Shown: piece after piece, positions 39,204-47,718 of the stretch
Layout: each line of letters begins with the position of its first letter
How positions within the stretch are numbered: position 1 is the first letter of the stretch
Assembly (NCBI RefSeq): GCF_013201035.1
Contig: NZ_CP053707.1
Coordinates: 2,914,001 to 2,978,000, forward strand
Direction of reading: 5' to 3'
DNA from: Arthrobacter sp. NEB 688
Lineage (GTDB): Bacteria > Actinomycetota > Actinomycetes > Actinomycetales > Dermatophilaceae
Length of the DNA stretch: 64,000 nt
Position numbers and translations under genes: made by a program
The notes under the pieces: model-generated
The model's database searches: none
Seen by the model: only the letters and a program-made list of their open reading frames with translations
What the model was told of the DNA's origin: nothing

Positions 39204-39761
39204 TCAGGCGGGATCGAGCAGCGGCTCGCCGGTCAGCGCGCACCACAGCCCGACGGCGAGGAACACCGGCGCGCCCAGGAGCCCGCACCAGAAGCTGCGC
39301 GCGACCGCGCCGGGCGGGAGGAGCGCCGCGAGGACCGCGACCGCGACGAGCAGGCCCGCCGTCAGGTGCAGCACCGGCTGCCCGAAGACCACCGCGAGCG
39401 CGACGAAGTGCAGGCCGACGACGAGGAGCACGAGCGGCGCGACGAGGTCTCCGCGCCCGCGGCGGGCGAGCAGCACCCCGGCGACCCCCGCCACGAGGAC
39501 CTCGGCCCAGAAGACGACGAGGTAGACGGTGAAGGCCCGGCTGCCGGGCTGGATCGCGCTCGAGCCGCTCCAGTGCCGCACGGCCTGCGTCGCGCTCCAG
39601 CCGGCCAGCGCCAGCCCCCCGGCACCGAGCACGCCGAGCAGCACCCGCCACAGGACCGGCCGCGGCGGGCCCTCCTGGGCCCAGCCGGACCAGATGAACG
39701 TCGCGAGGCCGAACACGGCCCCCACCATGACGAGGTCGCGCGGGTGCGCGGTGTCGAGCAT
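39204..39761 (-). CDS. predicted six-helix membrane protein
   Basis: The 185-residue protein has six hydrophobic segments (for example MVGAVFGLATFIWSGW and VYLVVFWAEVLVAGVAGVLL) and no recognised catalytic motif. A GGGGGAG lies a few bases before the ATG. It begins 26 nt after the hisF stop codon, on the same strand, so it probably reads through from hisF. The family was not recognised; the helix and Trp pattern resembles small actinobacterial integral proteins of unknown role. Confidence 0.65.
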   Translation of the reverse strand: MLDTAHPRDLVMVGAVFGLATFIWSGWAQEGPPRPVLWRVLLGVLGAGGLALAGWSATQAVRHWSGSSAIQPGSRAFTVYLVVFWAEVLVAGVAGVLLARRGRGDLVAPLVLLVVGLHFVALAVVFGQPVLHLTAGLLVAVAVLAALLPPGAVARSFWCGLLGAPVFLAVGLWCALTGEPLLDPA

Positions 39762-39787
39762 CTCTCCCCCTCCGTCGTCCGCTGCGC

Positions 39788-40564
39788 TCAGCGGACGGGG
39801 AGCCCGTCGGCGCGCAGCGCGTCCTTGACCTGACCGATGGTCAGGTCCCCGAAGTGGAACACGCTCGCGGCGAGGACCGCATCCGCACCGGCCTCGACGG
39901 CCGGGGCGAAGTGGCCGACCGCGCCGGCCCCGCCGCTCGCGATGACCGGTACCGACACCTCGGCCCGCACGAGCCGGATCAGCTCGAGGTCGAAGCCGTC
40001 CTTCGTGCCGTCGGCGTCCATCGAGTTGAGGAGGATCTCGCCGGCGCCGAGCGACTCGGCCCGGGCGCACCACTCGACGGCGTCCAGCCCGGTGCCGGTG
40101 CGGCCCCCGTGCGTCGTGACCTCGAACCCGCCGGCGGGCGAGCCGTCCTCGGTCCGCCGGCGGCGCACGTCGGCGGACAGGACGAGCACCTGCGCCCCGA
40201 AGCGGTCGGCGGTCTCGGCGATGAGCTCGGGGCGGGCGATGGCGGCCGTGTTGACGCCGACCTTGTCGGCGCCGGCGCGCAGCAGCCGGTCGACGTCGTC
40301 GACGGTGCGGACTCCCCCGCCGACGGTCAGCGGGATGAAGACCTGCTCGGCGGTGCGGGCCACGACGTCGTACATCGTCGCGCGGTCCCCGCTGCTCGCC
40401 GTCACGTCGAGGAAGGTCAGCTCGTCGGCGCCCTGCTCGCCGTAGCGGCGGGCCAGCTCGACGGGGTCCCCCGCGTCGCGCAGGCCGCGGAAGTTGACGC
40501 CCTTGACGACGCGGCCGGCGTCGACGTCGAGGCACGGGATGACACGGACGGCGACGGACGACAC
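39788..40564 (-). CDS. hisF: imidazole glycerol phosphate synthase subunit HisF
   Basis: The 258-residue barrel uses ammonia from HisH to form imidazole glycerol phosphate and AICAR. It shows [16 protein letters not shown] with the first catalytic Asp, [22 protein letters not shown] with the second, and [11 protein letters not shown]. HisH is not in this window. The GTG has a TACGCT -10 ending 6 nt upstream and no Shine-Dalgarno sequence, so the mRNA is predicted leaderless. Confidence 0.96.
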   Translation of the reverse strand: MSSVAVRVIPCLDVDAGRVVKGVNFRGLRDAGDPVELARRYGEQGADELTFLDVTASSGDRATMYDVVARTAEQVFIPLTVGGGVRTVDDVDRLLRAGADKVGVNTAAIARPELIAETADRFGAQVLVLSADVRRRRTEDGSPAGGFEVTTHGGRTGTGLDAVEWCARAESLGAGEILLNSMDADGTKDGFDLELIRLVRAEVSVPVIASGGAGAVGHFAPAVEAGADAVLAASVFHFGDLTIGQVKDALRADGLPVR

Positions 40565-40570
40565 GGCGCC

Positions 40571-40576
40571 AGCGTA
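40571..40576 (-). promoter_or_regulatory. -10 element (TACGCT), leaderless hisF mRNA
   Basis: TACGCT on the minus strand ends 6 nt before the hisF GTG, in a 36-nt gap that also serves the divergent kinase gene. Confidence 0.5.
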
Positions 40577-40586
40577 GTGGCGGCGC

Positions 40587-40592
40587 TAGGGT
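40587..40592 (+). promoter_or_regulatory. -10 element (TAGGGT), leaderless kinase mRNA
   Basis: TAGGGT ends 8 nt before the GTG at 40601. The two divergent -10 hexamers in this gap are only 10 nt apart, so the two promoters must compete or use face-to-face polymerases. Confidence 0.45.
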
Positions 40593-40600
40593 CGTCCACC

Positions 40601-41176
40601 GTGTGGTTCCAGGTGACGGACCCGGCCGAGCCGGCGCACGTCGAGGCGGTGCTCGAGGCGCTGCGCGACGCCCCGTCCCGCTGCGGCCCGACGGCCGTCG
40701 TCGCCGTCGACGGCCCGAGCGGCTCGGGCAAGACCACCCTCGCCAAGGGCGTCGTCGAGGCCCTGCGCGCGCCGGTGGTGCACATGGACGAGCTCTACCC
40801 GGGCTGGGACGGCCTCGCCGACGCCGTGCCGCTCCTCGTCGAGCAGGTGCTCGACCCGCTCTCGCGCGGCGAGCAGGCCCGCTACCGGGTCTGGGACTGG
40901 GACCTCCACGGCTGGGGCGAGACCCGGGCCGTGCCGGAGGCGCCGGTCCTCGTCGTCGAGGGCTGCGGCTCCAGCGTGGGGCGCGCCGGCGACTTCGCGG
41001 CCGTCCGCGTCTGGGTCGAGGCACCCCGCGACGAGCGGATGCGCCGTGGCATCGACCGCGACGGGGAGACCTTCCGGCCGCACTGGGAGCGCTGGGCCGC
41101 CCAGGAGGAGCGCGTCTTCGCGGCCGACCGCACCCGCGAGCACGCCGACGTCCGCGTCTCGACGGAGGGCCGGTGA
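40601..41176 (+). CDS. P-loop kinase, uridine-kinase-like
   Basis: The 191-residue protein has a Walker A motif VDGPSGSGKTTLAKG, then VVHMDELYPGWDGL, a DE/LY loop that in small kinases binds the phosphate acceptor, and LVVEGCGSS as the Walker B strand. An RRGIDRDGE lid with basic residues follows. The likely substrate is a nucleoside or small metabolite, not identifiable. The stop codon overlaps the GTG of the FUSC gene (GTGA). Confidence 0.82.
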   Translation: MWFQVTDPAEPAHVEAVLEALRDAPSRCGPTAVVAVDGPSGSGKTTLAKGVVEALRAPVVHMDELYPGWDGLADAVPLLVEQVLDPLSRGEQARYRVWDWDLHGWGETRAVPEAPVLVVEGCGSSVGRAGDFAAVRVWVEAPRDERMRRGIDRDGETFRPHWERWAAQEERVFAADRTREHADVRVSTEGR

Positions 41177-42279
41177 GCCTCGCCGCCCGGGCCCGGTCGG
41201 GTGCGGACGACGTGCGGGCGGCCCTGGCCCGCGGCCTGCACCGGCTGCACGACCGGGTCGTCTTCCTCCTCCAGATCGGCCTCGGGGTCGTCGTCGCGTG
41301 GTTCACCGCCCGGCTCGCCCTCGGCCACCCGCAGCCGTTCTTCGCGCCGGTCACGGCGATCCTCTGCCTCGGGCTGACCTACGGGCAGCGCCTGCGGCGG
41401 ATCGTCGAGGTCACGGTGGGCGTCGCCATCGGCGTGCTCGTCGGGGACGTGACCATCCTCCTGCTCGGCAGCGGGGGCCTGCAGATGGCCTTCGTCGTCG
41501 TCGCCGCGATGGCCATCGCGATCGTCGTCTCGTCGGGGCAGCTCGTCGTCATCCAGGCCGGCGTGCAGTCGGTCTTCATCGTCGCCTTCGCCGCGACGAC
41601 GAGCACGGGGGTCGGGCGCTGGCTCGACGCACTCGTCGGCGGCCTCGTGGCCCTCGTCATCGGGGCGCTGGTGCCGACGAGCCCGGTGGGGCGCCCCCGT
41701 GCCGAGGCCGCGCGCACCGTGCGCGCGGTCGCCCGCACGCTCGAGTCGGTGGCCGAGGCGCTGCGCACCGGCGACGTCGACCTCGCCCGTGACGCCCTCG
41801 ACGAGGCGCGCTCCCTCGAGGACCGGCTGACCGACCTGCGCACCGCCGCCGCCGAGGGCGTCGCCGTCGTCCGGCAGTCGCCCCTCCTGCGCCGTCACCG
41901 GCCGCAGGCGGTCGCGGCCTCCGCGCTCGTCGTCCCGCTCGACCGCTGCGTGCGCAACCTGCGGGTGCTCGCCCGCCGGGCCGGCGTGGCCGTCCGCCGC
42001 GACGAGACCGTGCCGCCGCGGTACGTCGACCTCGTCGCCGAGCTGGCCCGCGCCGCCGACGACCTCGCCCGCGTCCTCGACGAGCACGCCCTGCCGTCGG
42101 CGGGCCGGGTCGTCCTCGCGCGGGTCGCCGGCCTGTCCGCCCGCGCCGAGCCGTCCGCCGGGCTCTCGGCCGAGATGGTGCGCGGTCAGGTGCGCTCGAT
42201 CGTCGTCGACCTGCTCGTCGTCGCCGGCCTCGACGACGACGAGGCGCTCCAGCTGGTCCCGGAGTCCCACCTGCCCTGA
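41173..42279 (+). CDS. FUSC/aromatic acid exporter-like membrane protein
   Basis: The 368-residue protein has about six membrane helices in the first 170 residues (FFAPVTAILCLGLTYGQRL is typical of the FUSC/ArAE group). These are followed by a soluble helical region with RTVRAVARTLESVAEAL and DEARSLEDRLTDL that may be coiled. Relatives export aromatic acids or other small organic anions, or are of unknown role. It is coupled to the kinase gene upstream. Only a half-size unit is present, so it probably forms oligomers. Confidence 0.8.
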   Translation: MSLAARARSGADDVRAALARGLHRLHDRVVFLLQIGLGVVVAWFTARLALGHPQPFFAPVTAILCLGLTYGQRLRRIVEVTVGVAIGVLVGDVTILLLGSGGLQMAFVVVAAMAIAIVVSSGQLVVIQAGVQSVFIVAFAATTSTGVGRWLDALVGGLVALVIGALVPTSPVGRPRAEAARTVRAVARTLESVAEALRTGDVDLARDALDEARSLEDRLTDLRTAAAEGVAVVRQSPLLRRHRPQAVAASALVVPLDRCVRNLRVLARRAGVAVRRDETVPPRYVDLVAELARAADDLARVLDEHALPSAGRVVLARVAGLSARAEPSAGLSAEMVRGQVRSIVVDLLVVAGLDDDEALQLVPESHLP

Positions 42280-42300
42280 GGCGCGTGTGAGGATGCCGCG

Positions 42301-42315
42301 GTGACTGCCTCGTGA
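42301..42315 (+). other. possible four-codon leader ORF overlapping the MFS start
   Basis: GTG-ACT-GCC-TCG-TGA runs from 42301 to 42315, and its stop codon overlaps the GTG of the MFS gene at 42312 (GTGA). A -10-like GAGGAT (42289-42294) ends 6 nt ahead of it. This would let ribosomes load on a leaderless mini-ORF and re-initiate at the transporter. It may also be chance. Confidence 0.3.
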
Positions 42316-43544
42316 CCACCCCCACCCGCCCCACCGCGTCGACGCCGACCTGGCTCGTCGTCACCGCGCTCGTGCTCGTCGCCGCGAACCTGCGCACGCT
42401 CATGGCGAGCCTGCCGCCGCTCGCCGAGACCGTCCGCGCGGACCTCGGCCTCTCGAGCGCCGCGATGGGCGTCCTCACGACCCTGCCGGTCCTCTGCATG
42501 GGCCTGCTCGCCCCGGTCGCGAACCTCGTCGCCCGTCGCGTCGGGCCCGGCGTCGCCGTCGGCCACGGCGTCGGGCTCGTGCTCGTCGGCCTCGTCGTGC
42601 GCGGGGTCGGGGGCGGGCAGACGTGGTCGCTCTACGCCGGCACCCTCGTCGCCGGTGCGGGCATCGCCCTCGCCGGCACCCTGCTGCCGGGCATCGTCAA
42701 GAGCGTCTTCCCCGCCCACCGCTCGGGCCTGGGCACCGGCCTCACGATGATGTCGATGATGGGCGCGGCGGCCGTCGCCTCGGCCGTGGCCGTGCCGCTC
42801 GCCGATGGGCTCGGCGGGTGGGCCGGCTCGCTCCTCGCGTGGGCGCCGCTGGCGGCCGTCGCCGGCCTCGTCTGGGTGCCGCTGGCCCGCCGCTCCGCCC
42901 GCCGGGCGGCCGCGGCCCCGCCCGACCCCGACGCCGAGGACGTCACGCACGCCCTCCCGTGGCGCAGCGTCACGGCGTGGGTGCTCGCGGCCTACCTCAC
43001 CTTCCAGTCCTGGCAGTTCTACTCCTCGCTCGCGTGGCTCGCCCCGACCTACGAGTCGCACGGGTGGAGCGCCGGCGACGCCGGGCTCCTCATGTCGGTC
43101 TTCACCGGGGCCCAGCTGGTCAGCGGGCTGGTCGCCCCCACCCTGCTCGACCGGGTCCGCGACCCCCGGTGGCTCCTCGCCGGGGCGACGCTGCTCGGCG
43201 GACTCGGCGAGGCCGGGGTCTGGCTGGCCCCGGACGCCGCCGCCTGGGGCTGGGCGCTGCTCCTCGGCGCGGGCCAGGGGGCGTGCTTCGCCCTCGGGCT
43301 CGGCCTCCTCGTCCGCTTCTCCGTCACCCCGCGCGACAGCGCCCGCCTCACGGCGATGGCCTTCCTCGTCAGCTACTCGCTGGCCTCGGTCGGGCCCGCG
43401 ACGATGGGCGCCGTCCGCGACGCCTCGGGCGGCTACACCCTGCTCTGGGCGCTGCTCTGCCTCATGGCGCTCCCGCAGCTGCTCGCGCTGAGCCGGCTGC
43501 GGCCGGGCAGCGCCCGGGTCGGGGCCGAGCGGGCCGCGACCTGA
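42312..43544 (+). CDS. MFS transporter, CynX/NimT-like
   Basis: The 410-residue protein has twelve membrane helices and the N-terminal pattern VLVAANLRTLMASLPPLAE typical of the cyanate/nitroimidazole-type MFS branch. Further marks are VKSVFPAHRSGLGTGL in the region of helices 4-5 and FSVTPRDSARLTAMAFL in the C-terminal half. The substrate is unknown. The GTG has no ribosome site but overlaps the stop codon of a possible mini-ORF. Its stop codon directly abuts that of the convergent PH-domain gene. Confidence 0.86.
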   Translation: MTTPTRPTASTPTWLVVTALVLVAANLRTLMASLPPLAETVRADLGLSSAAMGVLTTLPVLCMGLLAPVANLVARRVGPGVAVGHGVGLVLVGLVVRGVGGGQTWSLYAGTLVAGAGIALAGTLLPGIVKSVFPAHRSGLGTGLTMMSMMGAAAVASAVAVPLADGLGGWAGSLLAWAPLAAVAGLVWVPLARRSARRAAAAPPDPDAEDVTHALPWRSVTAWVLAAYLTFQSWQFYSSLAWLAPTYESHGWSAGDAGLLMSVFTGAQLVSGLVAPTLLDRVRDPRWLLAGATLLGGLGEAGVWLAPDAAAWGWALLLGAGQGACFALGLGLLVRFSVTPRDSARLTAMAFLVSYSLASVGPATMGAVRDASGGYTLLWALLCLMALPQLLALSRLRPGSARVGAERAAT

Positions 43545-43985
43545 TCAGCCGCGGCGGCGGGCGCGGACGAGCGCGAGCAGGCGGTCGGCCTCGGCGCGAC
43601 CGCGGTCGCCGTCGACGCGCTGGACGGCCATGACGGCGACGACGTCGGTGTCGGTGAGCTCGAGGCTGACCCACGGGTCGCCGTCGACGAAGCGCACCGC
43701 CTCGATCTCGTCCCAGCCCACGGTGCGGGTCAGCATGAGGTTGCGGACGGTCAGCCCGGCCTCCCCCGGCGTCGCCCGGATGGCGGCGTAGCGGGCGAGG
43801 AAGGCCCCGACGGCGACGCCGAACGCGACGAGCGCCAGCTGGTCGCCGAGCCCCCACTGGCCGGCGACCCCCATCCCGACGGCGACCGCCGTGCAGATGA
43901 GCACGAAGACGCCCGCGACGACGAGCGGCACGACGCGCCCCCGCCGGGGACGGAAGGGGGCGTCAGGGGCGGGCGCGTCGGTCAC
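43545..43985 (-). CDS. PH domain-containing membrane protein
   Basis: The 146-residue protein has two N-terminal membrane helices (VVPLVVAGVFVLICTAVAV; QLALVAFGVAVGAFLARYA) and then a small PH-like domain with GLTVRNLMLTRTVGWDEIEAVRF. The layout matches the actinobacterial bPH_6 or antigen-CFP-6 group, often encoded next to his or rib genes; the function is unknown. It starts 13 nt after the hisG stop codon on the same strand, so it is likely co-transcribed. Confidence 0.85.
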   Translation of the reverse strand: MTDAPAPDAPFRPRRGRVVPLVVAGVFVLICTAVAVGMGVAGQWGLGDQLALVAFGVAVGAFLARYAAIRATPGEAGLTVRNLMLTRTVGWDEIEAVRFVDGDPWVSLELTDTDVVAVMAVQRVDGDRGRAEADRLLALVRARRRG

Positions 43986-43998
43986 GGTCGGTACCCGC

Positions 43999-44844
43999 TC
44001 AGAGCCGGCAGGCGGTGATGTCGGTGACGAGGATGGCGCGCGCGCCGAGGTCGTAGAGCTCGTCCATCACCGCGTTGGTGCCGATCCGCGGGACCATCGC
44101 GCGCACGGCGCACCAGTCGCGGTTCTGCAGCGGCGAGACGGTCGGGCTCTCGAGGCCCGGCGTGACGGCGCAGGCGCGGTCGACGAGGGCCGCGGGCACG
44201 TCGTAGTCGAGCATCACGTAGTGGCGGGCGGTGACGACGCCGAGCAGGCGGCGGCGCAGGACCTCGATGCCGGCGGCCTCCTCGCTGCCCTCGCGGCGCA
44301 CGAGCACCGCCTCGCTGCGCAGGATGGGCTCGCCGAACACCTCGAGGCCCTGGCTGCGCAGGGTCGCGCCGGTCTCGACGACGTCGGCGATGACGTCGGC
44401 GACACCGAGGGTGATCGCCGTCTCGACCGCGCCGTCCAGGCGCACGACCGAGGCCTGGACCCCCTGGTCGGCGAGGTGCTTCTCGACGAGACCCGCGTAG
44501 CTCGTCGCGACCCGGCGGCCGGCGAGGCCCGCGACGTCGGACGCGGTGTTGGGGCGGGCGGCCCAGCGGAAGGTCGAGGCACCGAAGCCGAGGGGCATCA
44601 CCTCGACCGCCGCGGAGGCGGAGTCGAGGAGCAGGTCGCGGCCGGTGATGCCGCAGTCGACGGTGCCGGAGCCGACGTAGACCGCGATGTCGCGCGGGCG
44701 CAGGTAGAACAGCTCGATGCCGTTGTCGACGTCGGTGACGACGAGCTCCTTGGCGTCGCGGCGGGTCCGGTACCCGGCCTCACGGAGCATGGCGGCCGAC
44801 GGGTCGGCGAGGGATCCCTTGTTGGGGACGGCGATACGCAGCAT
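43999..44844 (-). CDS. hisG: ATP phosphoribosyltransferase, long form
   Basis: The 281-residue enzyme commits PRPP and ATP to histidine synthesis. It has LRIAVPNKGSLADPS at the start, the PRPP loop DVVETGATLRSQGLEV, and a C-terminal regulatory domain ending ILVTDITACRL. Its length marks it as the long HisG that binds histidine for feedback control and needs no HisZ. GGAAG lies 6 nt before the ATG. It follows hisE by 47 nt. Confidence 0.96.
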   Translation of the reverse strand: MLRIAVPNKGSLADPSAAMLREAGYRTRRDAKELVVTDVDNGIELFYLRPRDIAVYVGSGTVDCGITGRDLLLDSASAAVEVMPLGFGASTFRWAARPNTASDVAGLAGRRVATSYAGLVEKHLADQGVQASVVRLDGAVETAITLGVADVIADVVETGATLRSQGLEVFGEPILRSEAVLVRREGSEEAAGIEVLRRRLLGVVTARHYVMLDYDVPAALVDRACAVTPGLESPTVSPLQNRDWCAVRAMVPRIGTNAVMDELYDLGARAILVTDITACRL

Positions 44845-44891
44845 GGGGGTCTTCCTGGGGGTGGGGCGTCGACGGGAGGCGGGGGGCCGGC

Positions 44892-45155
44892 TCAGAGGTG
44901 CCGGTACACGTCGTCGAGGGAGAGGTCGGCGGCGAGCATGAGCACCTGGAGGTGGTACAGCAGCTGGCTGATCTCCTCGGCGGTGCGCTCGCGCCCCTCG
45001 TGCTCGGCGGCCATCCACACCTCGGCCGCCTCCTCGACGATCTTCTTGCCGATGGCATGGACCCCGGCGTCGAGCTCCGCGACCGTGCCCGATCCCTCGG
45101 GACGGGTGCGGGCCTTCTCGGCGAGCTCGGCGTACAGCGCGTCGAACGTCTTCAC
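44892..45155 (-). CDS. hisE: phosphoribosyl-ATP pyrophosphohydrolase
   Basis: The 87-residue enzyme hydrolyses PR-ATP to PR-AMP, the step after HisG and before HisI. It shows [14 protein letters not shown] and the metal-binding acidic helices [15 protein letters not shown] and [13 protein letters not shown]. The GTG at 45155 is preferred over 45161, since a TAGGCT -10 ends 7 nt before it and family members begin near the KTF residues. Its own promoter makes it only partly dependent on the rib genes upstream. Confidence 0.95.
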   Translation of the reverse strand: MKTFDALYAELAEKARTRPEGSGTVAELDAGVHAIGKKIVEEAAEVWMAAEHEGRERTAEEISQLLYHLQVLMLAADLSLDDVYRHL

Positions 45156-45162
45156 GGGCACC

Positions 45163-45168
45163 AGCCTA
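45163..45168 (-). promoter_or_regulatory. -10 element (TAGGCT), leaderless hisE mRNA
   Basis: TAGGCT on the minus strand ends 7 nt before the hisE GTG at 45155, in the gap after ribM. It is the same hexamer as at polA. Confidence 0.5.
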
Positions 45169-45198
45169 CGGGGGCGCGGGGACGGGTCCGACCGCCGG

Positions 45199-45957
45199 TC
45201 AGGCGACGGGCGCCACGACGTCGCCGCGGGCCGGGGTGTCGCCCGCCGCGCGGGTCAGCCGGACCCACTGCGAGAAGCCGTAGAGGACGAACATCCCGTA
45301 GAAGACGTACATGACCGAGGTCGGCACGTACCCGGTCGCGAAGCCCAGCGGCACCCCGACGAGGTCGACCCCGATCCAGGCCAACCAGAACTCGTTCCAC
45401 CCACGGGCCATCGCGTACGTGGCGACGACCGAGCCGACGAAGATCCACGCGTCGCACCACGAGAACCACCACGCCGGCGTGAAGTACGGGTTGGGGTTGG
45501 CGTCGAGGATCGCCTGGAAGACGGCGTGGACCACGACCGTGCCGAGGACCCAGCCCACCCCGACGACCGCCCGCTCGCGCGTCGTCATCCAGCGCGGGTT
45601 GACCGCCGGGGCCGCTCCCCCGCCGCGGCTGCGGCGCAGGGCCGCCCAGGTGACCCAGCCGTAGATGCTCACGACGATGAAGAACACCTGCCGGCCGGCC
45701 TGCCCGAGCAGCGGGATGCGCTGGTCGGCGCCGACCATCGCCCCGAGGTAGACGAAGAAGAGGATGACGTTGGCGACGATGCCGACCGGCCACGCCCAGA
45801 CGGCGCGCCGCATCCCGAACCACGCCGAGACGATGCCGATGAGGACGCCGAGGACCTCGAGGTAGTGCAGCTGGTAGCTGCCGATCGGGATGCTCGCGTC
45901 GAGCGCCTGCTGGAAGAGGTTCGGGCCCGGCTGGGCCGCGGCGGCGAGGAGGTGCAC
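45199..45957 (-). CDS. ribM: PnuC-family transporter, probable riboflavin importer RibM
   Basis: The 252-residue protein has about seven membrane helices with [17 protein letters not shown] near the start and [24 protein letters not shown] in the middle, as in PnuC proteins. Classical PnuC takes up nicotinamide riboside. In corynebacteria and streptomycetes a PnuC homologue (PnuX/RibM) in a FMN-riboswitch-controlled operon imports riboflavin, and this gene sits 4 nt behind ribH under such a switch. RibM is therefore the better call. The GTG at 45957 follows GGACGG by 8 nt; a longer frame to 45999 overlaps ribH. Confidence 0.85.
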   Translation of the reverse strand: MHLLAAAAQPGPNLFQQALDASIPIGSYQLHYLEVLGVLIGIVSAWFGMRRAVWAWPVGIVANVILFFVYLGAMVGADQRIPLLGQAGRQVFFIVVSIYGWVTWAALRRSRGGGAAPAVNPRWMTTRERAVVGVGWVLGTVVVHAVFQAILDANPNPYFTPAWWFSWCDAWIFVGSVVATYAMARGWNEFWLAWIGVDLVGVPLGFATGYVPTSVMYVFYGMFVLYGFSQWVRLTRAAGDTPARGDVVAPVA

Positions 45958-45961
45958 GGGG

Positions 45962-46468
45962 TCATCCGTCCTGTCGGGGGGTCGGGGGCAGCGGGGCACG
46001 GTCCCCGAGGTCGCGCAGGGTGACGGCGGTGGCGACGGCCGCGACGGCGGCCTCGTGGCCCTTGTCCTCGTGCGAGCCCGGCAGGCCCGCGCGGTCGAGG
46101 GCCTGCGCGTCGTCGTCGCAGGTGAGCACCCCGAAGCCGACGGGCACGCCGGTGCGCACGGCGACGTCGGTCAGCGCGGCCGTCGCGGACTGGCAGACGT
46201 AGTCGAAGTGCGGTGTGCCGCCGCGCACGACGACGCCGAGCGCGACGAGCGCGTCGTGCGCCGGGGCGAGGCGGGCGCAGGCCACCCCCAGCTCGACCGT
46301 GCCCGGGACGCGGACGACGAGGGGGTCCTCGACGCCGCACTCGGCGAGGCCGCGGCGCGCGCCGTCGAGGAGCCCGTCCATCACGCGCTCGTGCCAGGAC
46401 GCGGCGACGACCGCGACCCGCAGGCCGCGCCCGTCCGCCGCGAGGCTCGGGGACCCTGCTCCGCTCAT
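45962..46468 (-). CDS. ribH: 6,7-dimethyl-8-ribityllumazine synthase
   Basis: The 168-residue enzyme condenses the pyrimidine from RibD with the four-carbon unit from RibB. It shows [48 protein letters not shown] with the catalytic-type His, and [13 protein letters not shown]. Its ATG overlaps the ribBA stop codon (ATGA). A 60-subunit or pentameric particle is usual in the family. Confidence 0.95.
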   Translation of the reverse strand: MSGAGSPSLAADGRGLRVAVVAASWHERVMDGLLDGARRGLAECGVEDPLVVRVPGTVELGVACARLAPAHDALVALGVVVRGGTPHFDYVCQSATAALTDVAVRTGVPVGFGVLTCDDDAQALDRAGLPGSHEDKGHEAAVAAVATAVTLRDLGDRAPLPPTPRQDG

Positions 46469-47718
46469 GCCGTGCTCCTCGGGTTCTCTCGGGGGTCGTG
46501 GGCGTCGACGACGAGGTCGTGGCCCATCCGGTCGCGCTTGGTGCGCAGGTACTCGCTGTTGGTGGGGGTCGGCGTCGTGCGCAACCGCTCGACGGCCGGC
46601 ACCTCGATGCCGTGGGCCCGCAGGCCCTCGACCTTGGCCGGGTTGTTCGTGAGCAGCCGCACGGCCTCGACCCCGAGGTCGGTGAGGACGCCCGCGGCCA
46701 CCGTGTAGTCGCGCGCGTCGACGGGCAGCCCGAGCTCGAGCTGGGCGTCGACGGTGTCGAGGCCGCGGTCCTGCAGCTCGTAGGCGCGCAGCTTGCCCGC
46801 GAGGCCCACCCCACGCCCCTCGTGGCCGCGCAGGTAGACGACGACGCCGCCCTCGGCGCCGACCCGCTCCAGGGCCCGGTCCAGCTGGGGTCCGCAGTCG
46901 CAGCGCTGCGAGCCGAGGACGTCGCCGGTGAGGCACTCGGAGTGCACGCGGGCGAGGACGGGACCGTCGCCGAGCCCGCACGGGCTGACGAGGGCCAGGT
47001 GCTCCTCGCCGGTGACGTCGTCGCGGTACGCGAGCGCCCGGAAGCGCCCGTGCCGCGTCGGGACGACGGTGTCGGCGACCCGCACGACGCGGTCGTGGCG
47101 CTGGCGCCAGGCGACGAGGTCGGCGATCGTCAGCACCGGCAGGTCGAAGCGCTCGCCGAGGGCCCGCACGCCGTCGAGGCGGGTCATCGAGCCGTCGTCC
47201 TCGACGAGCTCACCGATGACGCCGACCGGCTCGAGACCCGCGAGGCGGCAGAGGTCGACCGTCGCCTCGGTGTGGCCCGGGCGCACGAGCACGCCGCCGT
47301 CGCGGGAGCGCAGCGGGACGAGGTGCCCGGGGCGGCGCAGGTCCGCGGGCGTGGACGTCGGGTCGGCCAGCACGCGCGCGGTGCGGGCGCGGTCGGCGGC
47401 CGAGATGCCGGTGCTGACCCCGACGGCCGCGTCGACGGTCACGGTGTAGGCGGTGCCGAGCGGGTCGGCGTTGTCGCGGACCATGAGCGGCAGGCCCAGC
47501 CGGTCGGCGGTCGCCTCGGGCATCGGGGCGCAGAGGTAGCCCGAGCTGTGGCGCACCGCCCACGCGGTCCACCCGGCGTCGAGGGTCTCGGCGGCGAGGA
47601 CGACGTCGCCCTCGTTCTCGCGGTCGGCGTCGTCGACGACGAGCACCGGCCGGCCGGCGCGCAGGGCGTCGAGGGCCTCCTCGACGGAGGCGAGGGCGGG
47701 CGCGGGGCCGGTGCTCAC
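46465..47718 (-). CDS. ribBA: bifunctional DHBP synthase / GTP cyclohydrolase II
   Basis: The 417-residue protein joins RibB (residues 1 to about 205: [12 protein letters not shown], with the acidic metal-binding loop, and [10 protein letters not shown]) and RibA (about 210-417: [20 protein letters not shown] with three zinc Cys, [23 protein letters not shown]). It feeds both branches of riboflavin synthesis from ribulose 5-phosphate and GTP. The GTG overlaps the ribE stop codon (GTGA). Confidence 0.96.
   Translation of the reverse strand: MSTGPAPALASVEEALDALRAGRPVLVVDDADRENEGDVVLAAETLDAGWTAWAVRHSSGYLCAPMPEATADRLGLPLMVRDNADPLGTAYTVTVDAAVGVSTGISAADRARTARVLADPTSTPADLRRPGHLVPLRSRDGGVLVRPGHTEATVDLCRLAGLEPVGVIGELVEDDGSMTRLDGVRALGERFDLPVLTIADLVAWRQRHDRVVRVADTVVPTRHGRFRALAYRDDVTGEEHLALVSPCGLGDGPVLARVHSECLTGDVLGSQRCDCGPQLDRALERVGAEGGVVVYLRGHEGRGVGLAGKLRAYELQDRGLDTVDAQLELGLPVDARDYTVAAGVLTDLGVEAVRLLTNNPAKVEGLRAHGIEVPAVERLRTTPTPTNSEYLRTKRDRMGHDLVVDAHDPRENPRSTA

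Noticed and set aside
36182-39787. Recent mobile island between hisI and hisF
   Set aside because: There is no integrase, transposase, direct repeat or drop in G/C. The tRNA in the window lies elsewhere (20345), so no attachment site is supported.
45965-45999. PnuC start at 45999, or an ATG at 45965
   Set aside because: The first overlaps ribH with unconserved sequence; the ATG is in another frame. The GTG at 45957 has a usable ribosome site.
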